From Trichomonas vaginalis G3 (taxonomy: Eukaryota > Parabasalia > Trichomonadida > Trichomonadidae), in the NCBI RefSeq assembly GCF_026262505.1, contig NC_067207.1, forward strand, positions 4,534,252-4,598,251: DNA of 64,000 nucleotides, given 5' to 3'. The position numbers and the translations under genes are program-made. The notes beneath the pieces are model-generated. The model did no database searches, had not been told where the DNA came from, and worked only from the letters and a program-made list of their open reading frames with translations. The first letter of the stretch is position 1. Each line of letters starts with the position of its first letter. Shown here in pieces: positions 57,700 through 64,000 of this stretch.

Positions 57700-58950
57700 A
57701 TGCGAGATGGTATGGTACCATGTGATTTAGTTATAGATAACTTTGGTGCTGAGTTTCCATGCCATGCTGTAGTAGTTTTCTCAGTTGCACCGAAATTAAT
57801 TGAATACAAATCAAAATCGAACGGAAGTAAGATCAATTTAGAAATACCAGATAAGCTTGGACTCTTTGCAAAGATAATGAACTTCTGTTACGGAGAAGAT
57901 TTTGTCGTCAATCCAGATAATTGCGTTCAAGCATATTTACTCACATACATGATTGGATTATCATTAATTAGTGAAGCTGCATATGAATGCATGAAAAAAA
58001 CTATATCTCCAGCCACAATTTGCCCAACAATTATGTATTTATATCGATATCATGTAGATTGCTCGATGTACATTCAATACATCAAAGACCATTTCTCAGA
58101 AATCATGACAAATCCAGATTTACTTCAACTTCCGATGCCTATTCTCGAAGAAATTGTTCATTCAGACACTCTTTGTTCAGAAAACGAGGATAACATTGCA
58201 TACTTTGTTCAGCATGTAATTGAACGTCGTGGAAAAGAAGCAAACCCTCTTTTGGATTCCATTCATCTTAATGAAGTTTCCAAAGACACAATTATAGACT
58301 TGTGCGCCACACAAGGCATTGATTCCAAAGAGCTTATTGAAAAATCCAAGAAAGAAGAAGAGAAACCAAGACCATCAAGAAATTATAGATTAAATTCGAC
58401 ACAAATGGATACTTTAATCAAAACAGGTAAACATTACGATATACCATACCCAGCCAATGAAAAAGTACCTGCAGGCATTGTCGATTACATTCTCAGGAAA
58501 GGCGGAAAAGTTAGAGTTGTTGTTTCATCAACACATGACAAATATTTTGACTCACAGAACCTTCTGAAGCTCGACAACTTCCACAACATCTGGTACAGCA
58601 AGAACACTCCTGATCAGTTCGCTCTGTTCGACTTCTCACCTTACATGGTCTGTCCAAACATGTACTACTTGAGAACTTCTGGTGGAAACAGAGGAACAGG
58701 ACATCTCACGAATTGGACATTTACTGCATCGAATGACATGAACAAATGGGATTTACTTGACAGGAAGATGGATGTTGATGAGTTGAATGGAGGCTACAAA
58801 TCTGTTTGCTATAAATGCGATTGCAGCGAATACTACAGATATTTTAGAGTTCAACAAGTCGGAATGAATATAAGATCTGATTACTCAATGACTCTTTCTT
58901 GTTTAGAATTATATGGACAGCTTCTTAAACCTGAATCAGAATCAGAGTAA
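57700..58950 (+). CDS. BTB protein with C-terminal galactose-binding-like domain
   Basis: 416 residues from the ATG at 57700 (MRDGMVPCDLVIDNFGAEFPCH). BTB/POZ spans about residues 5-105 (CDLVI, FPCHAVVVFSVAPKLIEYKS, FAKIMNFCYGEDFVV), followed by BACK-like helices (about 110-225), a charged linker (KKEEEKPRPSRN), and a C-terminal beta-sandwich of the discoidin/F5-8C type (about 240-410; SSTHDKYFDSQNLL..., NWTFTASNDMNKWDLLD, YYRYFRVQQVGMNI, LSCLELYG). It is probably a cullin-3 adaptor or scaffold of a large trichomonad family; the gene at 19610 has the same plan. Codons upstream of the ATG look coding, so the true start could be a non-ATG codon, or the original start was lost. Confidence 0.75.
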   Translation: MRDGMVPCDLVIDNFGAEFPCHAVVVFSVAPKLIEYKSKSNGSKINLEIPDKLGLFAKIMNFCYGEDFVVNPDNCVQAYLLTYMIGLSLISEAAYECMKKTISPATICPTIMYLYRYHVDCSMYIQYIKDHFSEIMTNPDLLQLPMPILEEIVHSDTLCSENEDNIAYFVQHVIERRGKEANPLLDSIHLNEVSKDTIIDLCATQGIDSKELIEKSKKEEEKPRPSRNYRLNSTQMDTLIKTGKHYDIPYPANEKVPAGIVDYILRKGGKVRVVVSSTHDKYFDSQNLLKLDNFHNIWYSKNTPDQFALFDFSPYMVCPNMYYLRTSGGNRGTGHLTNWTFTASNDMNKWDLLDRKMDVDELNGGYKSVCYKCDCSEYYRYFRVQQVGMNIRSDYSMTLSCLELYGQLLKPESESE

Positions 58951-59493
58951 TTATTTATTTTGTTGTTTTTTTATATATGATAATAAAGACTTTTTAATTA
59001 TGCTTTTGTAAAAATCAATATATTCTCGATACAAACACTCTAATTCATAATTCATGATTGATCAAGAATTTTTGAGCCAACTTTCTAAAAATCAAAAATA
59101 ATGAAACATATGAAATCATGATTGAACAAGTATTGTAACTTTCATATAATGAAATGTTCTATCTGACTGTTAAGTGAATGAATTATTTCCATAATACATT
59201 ATAGATGAAATTTAAGGTGCTGTTCAACTATATTGCTATGAATTACTTTATTATTTCTTTATGAAAAATCTAATTTCTATTGCATATCGCCCATCTTATG
59301 GATTGACCCATATTTTAGAGTAATTGAAACATTTCAAATTTAAAAAGTTCATTTGGAGTTTAAAACGTAGAAATATCTTTTTAGTATGTGGGTAGTATAA
59401 TACCAAGTCCCTTGTGAATCATTATTTATATCATGTATGTATAAATATGCTATGAATTCACAAAGTTATACTAATTTTAGATTGTCTGTAGAA
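58951..59493. other. AT-rich spacer left of the long-TIR element
   Basis: About 540 bp with no gene or RNA recognised. Confidence 0.5.
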
Positions 59494-60211
59494 GCTATGT
59501 TGGGCCACCTTTTTTTGGGGAACTGAGGGAAACTGAGGGAAACTGAGCACTTTTTCTCTGTGAATATTAGATTTTTTATTAATATGTTTAAACAAATATT
59601 ATCTATTACTATATTTTAGATTATTGTTTAAATAAAATTTAAATTATAATAAATATTCGCAGAGTTTTGATGAAAAAATTGTGTCACTTTTGCAAAAATT
59701 GAGAGCCCTTTTGGGCAACTGAGCGACGATTATTTTTGATCAATCAATCTCAATATCTCAATATCTGTTAGTTATTAACTAAAAGTAGTTGAACATTTGA
59801 TATCAATTATTATTGTTATCAGATATTATTATCCATTTATAGTTAAATCACGCAATTTTTATCTAGTTTTAAATAATTTAACGATAATATTTTGGATTTG
59901 GAAGCTAGATTTGTAATATATCCATGTATACTGTACCCTTTACAAGAATAGTGTACAATTTTTAACTAAATTGAAATTTTTGAAAAGGAATCTTATTATT
60001 TGGAAAAAATATTGTGCTTTTGAATGAATTTGAAAATATAATAATACAAAAAGATAATATAAAACATATAGAAAAGGGTTGAATGTATATTTTGATGTAT
60101 TGAATGTGTTATTTTCAGTTGCCCTCAGTTTCCCGAAAATTTTAGGAAAAAGAGCGATAGTTTCCTCAGTTGCCCGACGATTATTGTAAACATTGTTCAG
60201 TTTCCTCAGTT

Positions 60212-60460
60212 GCCCGACGATTATTTTAACTATGATTTCCTTAGTTTCCCGAAATGACGATAGTTGTAAACTTCACTCAGTTTCCACAGTTGCCCGACGA
60301 TTATTTTAACTATGATTTCCTTAGTTTCCCGAAATGACGATAGTTGTAAACTTCACTCAGTTTCCACAGTTGCCCGACGATTATTTTAACTATGATTTCC
60401 TTAGTTTCCCGAAATGACGATAGTTGTAAACTTCACTCAGTTTCCACAGTTGCCCGATGA
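60212..60460. repeat. 80-bp tandem repeat inside the long-TIR element, about three copies
   Basis: GCCCGACGATTATTTTAACT begins at 60212, 60292 and 60372, and a variant GCCCGATGATTATTTTAA at 60452: an exact 80-bp period. A single inverted copy of the unit lies at about 61003-61085. Confidence 0.85.
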
Positions 60461-60993
60461 TTATTTTAAACTTTATTTCATCTGACTTTTTTCATTTACT
60501 TTATTATCTTAATATTTTTCATACATTATCTTCTATATTTATCAATTTCTATTAAATATTTCAATTATACAATTTTTGACTAAGTTATTCTTTTATACTA
60601 TTATAATTTGAATTATCACCAATCACTTAATTAGATATCTTTATTTAAATACATAATATCTAAAATTGATAGTGATTTTTCAAAAGAAAAAATTTCTCTG
60701 TAAAGAAAAAGTAAAAAAAATTAATGGATTTTAAAATTTTTGCTAACAAACTAGAATTGTCAAGAGTATATATCGACGTTTCAAATCAATATTTATAAAC
60801 ACTTATATTTATTAAAAGAATTTCATAGAAATCTGTTTAATTTATTGCATAATTTAACAAGAATAAGAATTTATGAAATCCAATAAGTTAATTAATATCA
60901 AAATTTTATGATTTAGGAAAGTAGATTATATATATTGAAATAATAGAGGAGCAATAGGATTAAGAAAAAAATTAAGAAAATAAAAATGTATTG

Positions 60994-61192
60994 ATAACTA
61001 TCGTCATTTCGGGAAACTAAGGAAATCATAGTTAAAATAATCGTCGGGCAACTGTGGAAACTGAGTGAAGTTTACAACTATCGTCATTTCGGGCAACTGA
61101 GGAAACTGAACAATGTTTACAATAATCATCGGGCAACTGAGGAAACTATCGCTCTTTTTCCTAAAATTTTCGGGAAACTGAGGGCAACTGAT
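60994..61192. repeat. Inner inverted-repeat arm of the long-TIR element
   Basis: The complement of the block at about 60115-60470, with fewer tandem units. It contains several GGGCAACTGAGGAAACTG words. Together with the outer ends the element is a double (nested) inverted repeat. Confidence 0.8.
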
Positions 61193-61931
61193 AATAACTT
61201 TATATCTATTTGCAACTCAATCAACATTCACATAAAAATTACAAGTTTTATTTCATCCCCACATCATAATAATGTTTGTTTCTTAATATCTTAAAAAATT
61301 TCAAAATCTTATATTTTGAATAATTAGCATTTATCGTAGATTTCTGTTTAAACATAATTATCAATCATGATTTCAATCAAATTTTTTTGCTATGATATTC
61401 TTTATCTTGGGAATTCGAAATTGAGCTTGTTTCATTTCTTATCTACTCAAATATTAGAGTTATTCTAAAATCTAATATTAAATATATAGTTATAAGTGCT
61501 ATTATATACTAATATCAAATTAGAATTTAAATATCAAGAAAAAATAGAATAAATAATCGTCGCTCAGTTGCCCAAAAGGGCTCTCAATTTTTGCAAAAGT
61601 GACACAATTTTTTCATCAAAACTCTGCGAATATTTATTATAATTTAAATTTTATTTAAACAATAATCTAAAATATAGTAATAGATAATATTTGTTTAAAC
61701 ATATTAATAAAAAATCTAATATTCACAGAGAAAAAGTGCTCAGTTTCCCTCAGTTTCCCTCAGTTCCCCAAAAAAAAGATCTCCGCTATGTTTCTCCTAA
61801 ACACAATAACTAATGTATTTGATACTAAGTCCTCCTGATTGTTTGTAAATAGTTCTTTTCTTTTTTGTTCAATTAATAATAAAACAAAAAAAGTTTTTTA
61901 TTATAAATAAAAAGAATAAAAAAATAATTTT

Positions 61932-64000
61932 TCATTTGAACTGAGAATAAGAGATGCTAGCACCAGGAACTAAGTACGCACTGAACTTGTATGTCTCATC
62001 ATCATTCCCTTGAGAAGCCAGAGGCATCAGTTTTGTCTTAAATCCCTCAACGCTGCTGATCAAACACTCTTTGTGATAAATCAAGTCTGATTTCTCTTTC
62101 TCCTTCATTTCGGTGTTTTGAATGAGCAGCTTCTTCTCATCCTCAAGTCTCTCTAGTTCCAGGTTTGTCTCAATCATTTCGCTGTTGTGGCTGTCGTATT
62201 GAGTGAAGAAATCTCTTTGGATTTTGGAGATTTCCTCTTTCTTCTCGTTTGTGACTGTCTGGCGCTTGGCATTGAGATCACTGTTCTTCTCCTTCTCGAT
62301 GTCAATGTTGGATTTGATTTCGGTGAGTTTTTGGAGCAAATTAAAAATTGTATCATTTTCTTTCACGTTTTCTTTGATGAAAGATGATATTTCCCTGTAC
62401 TCTGGCTGTAGCTCCTCGCTCTCCGTCAATTCAATGATTCGATCTGCTTCTTCCTCAATTTTGTCACTTTTTATTTCCGAAGAAATTTCGTTTAGCAAAG
62501 AACTTGTGAAATCTGTGAATCCTGGGTTTCCTTTTGAGAACAGGAACTGCAGAGGAAGGAAGAAAGTCTCGTTCGATGGGAATTTCTCGGATTTATCGTC
62601 GTGATTCATAAAGAAATAGTTTTGGTTCGAAAGTTGAACGGAATTCTGCAGCGAAAGTACTGAATTCTTGAACAACAAAATATCGTTGATGGTCTGATAG
62701 TAGAAAGCAACGGAATTGATCATTGTAAGAACAAATTCGATATTTTGATCGTTTTCTTTCTTAACTCCAACGGTATTTAGCATCTGTTTGACATCCTTTG
62801 TCATGTGCTTGAACAGAGTAGTGTTGTAGTTCTCTGCTTTGCAGAGTTCTGTGAAATCTCTCTCCAAATTATTCGTCGCAACGAAGCTCTTAGTCCTTAT
62901 CAAGATCTCAAAGATTCCCTTGGCCTTGGGAATCATGTTTTCGACGTTCAGATTTCGAATTAAATCATAAACTTCTTCGAAAACTTTGTCAATCTCGAAA
63001 ATAATGGTTGAATCTGGCTCCATTATGTCTGGAATGTTGTTTGCAAGCTTTTTAAGCTCCATGATTTTTGATGGGTTGTCACTTTTTTCGGATGAAAAAG
63101 TGACGTTGAAATAGAATGCGATGTTTGCCATTGTTGTATAGAAATTCTTCATATTGAAGAGCTTAAGTGATGGGTAGATGATAGTAGATGCTTCGTTGTA
63201 TCCGGCTGAATACAAAGATTTAGCGATTTCGTCTCTTAAAATGAAGAATCTCCATAATTTAGTTATTATTACGGCATATTCTTGGATTACGTTGAAGCAG
63301 TTGCATTGTAGGAATTTCTGAATCAACAGGATAATGTTATTTCTGTCTAAAGAGCCTCTGGACATCCAATCAATGAGATATAAAAATTCGTGTTTTTTAT
63401 CTGACTTGTCTTTGGACAAATAATCCATAACCGAAGCGGCTTTGTGAGATAGGAATGAATGGTTGACAAATATTGACTTGTTGAGCTCAATAAAGTTGGA
63501 AATGAAATTTTCATTGAATTGTTGCCTCAAAAATGAATAATCCGTGCCATGTTGGATAATCAATGAATTATTCTTGAGACAAGCATCAATAGTATCAGCC
63601 AAAATCTCGCAAAACTCGAGTTTAATGTCAGGAGCAGCTAATTCTACTTCAGTTTCAGTGAAAATGTTTGTGAAAGAGATGATCATGTCAGATGCTGTTG
63701 GCATGTCCGAAGAAGTTCTGAATTTAACTGAAATTTGTTTGAGATCTTCTAAAAATTTCGAAATTTCTTCAGGAACTTCTCCGAAATCCTCAATTTTGGA
63801 CACAATTCCATCAATGTCTGTTGCACTGACTGAGGAATACTCCGCTTGTACCAAAAAGTTGAGGATGAAAGAAAAATCTGGATTTTGAATTAAAAATTCA
63901 ATTAAAGGAATGAAATGGCTTCTGATGAGTTTGAACACCCACCTCTTGATGTTCAAGCCAATGAATGAGTTCGAATCCTTAACCCTTGTGTTTATTGAAT
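61932..64000 (-). CDS. C-terminal part of a large helical/coiled-coil protein (5' beyond window)
   Basis: The frame is open to the window edge: upstream of an internal TTG at 63956 it continues as SINTRVKDSNSFIGLNIKRW, so about 689 codons of the C-terminal part are visible. The first 450 residues are alpha-helical and hydrophobic-charged (IPLIEFLIQNPDFSFILNFL..., SFLSHKAASVMDYL) as in helical-repeat scaffolds. A coiled coil runs from about 565 to 670 (EKEKNSDLNAKRQTVTNEKKEEISKIQRDF, LERLEDEKKLLIQNTEMKEKEK). The protein ends LVPGASISYSQFK. The family is not recognised. The coding DNA is clearly richer in GC than the adjoining element. Confidence 0.8.
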   Translation of the reverse strand, partial: SINTRVKDSNSFIGLNIKRWVFKLIRSHFIPLIEFLIQNPDFSFILNFLVQAEYSSVSATDIDGIVSKIEDFGEVPEEISKFLEDLKQISVKFRTSSDMPTASDMIISFTNIFTETEVELAAPDIKLEFCEILADTIDACLKNNSLIIQHGTDYSFLRQQFNENFISNFIELNKSIFVNHSFLSHKAASVMDYLSKDKSDKKHEFLYLIDWMSRGSLDRNNIILLIQKFLQCNCFNVIQEYAVIITKLWRFFILRDEIAKSLYSAGYNEASTIIYPSLKLFNMKNFYTTMANIAFYFNVTFSSEKSDNPSKIMELKKLANNIPDIMEPDSTIIFEIDKVFEEVYDLIRNLNVENMIPKAKGIFEILIRTKSFVATNNLERDFTELCKAENYNTTLFKHMTKDVKQMLNTVGVKKENDQNIEFVLTMINSVAFYYQTINDILLFKNSVLSLQNSVQLSNQNYFFMNHDDKSEKFPSNETFFLPLQFLFSKGNPGFTDFTSSLLNEISSEIKSDKIEEEADRIIELTESEELQPEYREISSFIKENVKENDTIFNLLQKLTEIKSNIDIEKEKNSDLNAKRQTVTNEKKEEISKIQRDFFTQYDSHNSEMIETNLELERLEDEKKLLIQNTEMKEKEKSDLIYHKECLISSVEGFKTKLMPLASQGNDDETYKFSAYLVPGASISYSQFK

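Larger units (their letters stand above)
59502..61784. mobile_element. Non-coding element with about 225-bp terminal inverted repeats (2283 bp)
   Basis: GCTATGTT occurs directly outside both ends, at 59494-59501 and 61785-61792, an exact 8-bp target duplication. The ends read GGGCCACCTTTTTTTGGGG on the left and, complemented, GGAGATC plus eight Ts and GGGG on the right. From the T-run inwards the two ends appear identical for about 225 bp (59510-59735 and 61551-61777). The interior has no reading frame of note but a second inverted repeat (about 60115-60470 against 60994-61192) built from CAGTTTCC/CAGTTGCCC words. An 8-bp duplication is compatible with hAT, P, Merlin or some Mutator-type elements; the family is not settled. 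Confidence 0.85.

Overview
The window looks like a nuclear contig of a trichomonad parasite, most likely Trichomonas vaginalis. The DNA is AT-rich, and the genes appear intronless, with wide AT-rich gaps and short leaders. The window carries a BspA-type leucine-rich-repeat surface protein, a GT61-type glycosyltransferase, two BTB proteins with C-terminal galactose-binding-like domains, a whole Tvmar1-like mariner, and a large Maverick/Polinton. That combination is characteristic of T. vaginalis; a close relative cannot be excluded.

Host genes, left part (1-24298): the 3' end of an unknown gene; RRN3/TIF-IA (Pol I initiation); a truncated unknown gene fragment ending in a 121-bp tandem repeat; a BspA-like LRR membrane protein whose reading frame extends upstream of its first ATG; a 141-bp TTAA-flanked MITE; a divergent pair of VPS45-like SM protein and dynein light intermediate chain-like P-loop protein; a BuGZ/ZNF207-like zinc finger protein; a thioredoxin-fold protein without the CxxC; an MFS sugar-porter-like transporter; a divergent TBC-domain protein; a BTB protein; a 1.3-kb mariner; and SEC61 alpha.

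Polinton (about 24299-51096): bounded by inverted repeats of about 105 bp. It carries a major-capsid-like gene, probable minor virion genes, a D5-like SF3 helicase, a packaging ATPase, a protein-primed family B DNA polymerase, an rve-type integrase, KilA-N/T5orf172 genes, a DNA adenine methyltransferase and a phage-like tail-fibre module. Most reading frames are open. It looks young but not whole: I count about four or five breaks, two of which are insertions of the same smaller nested element.

That nested element is the most striking thing here. It is present twice (1706 and 1205 bp), has short inverted ends and 5-bp target duplications, and consists mainly of a 250-bp tandem repeat in which each unit is a series of four different long hairpins. 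It has no plausible coding capacity. I do not recognise it and propose it as a candidate satellite element of Polintons.

Right part (51097-64000): repeat-rich flank, a GT61-type glycosyltransferase, a secreted Pro-rich repeat protein, tRNA-Glu(UUC), a second BTB/galactose-binding-like protein, a 2283-bp non-coding element with identical terminal inverted repeats of about 225 bp and an 8-bp target duplication, and the C-terminal 689 codons of an unknown coiled-coil protein that runs off the window.
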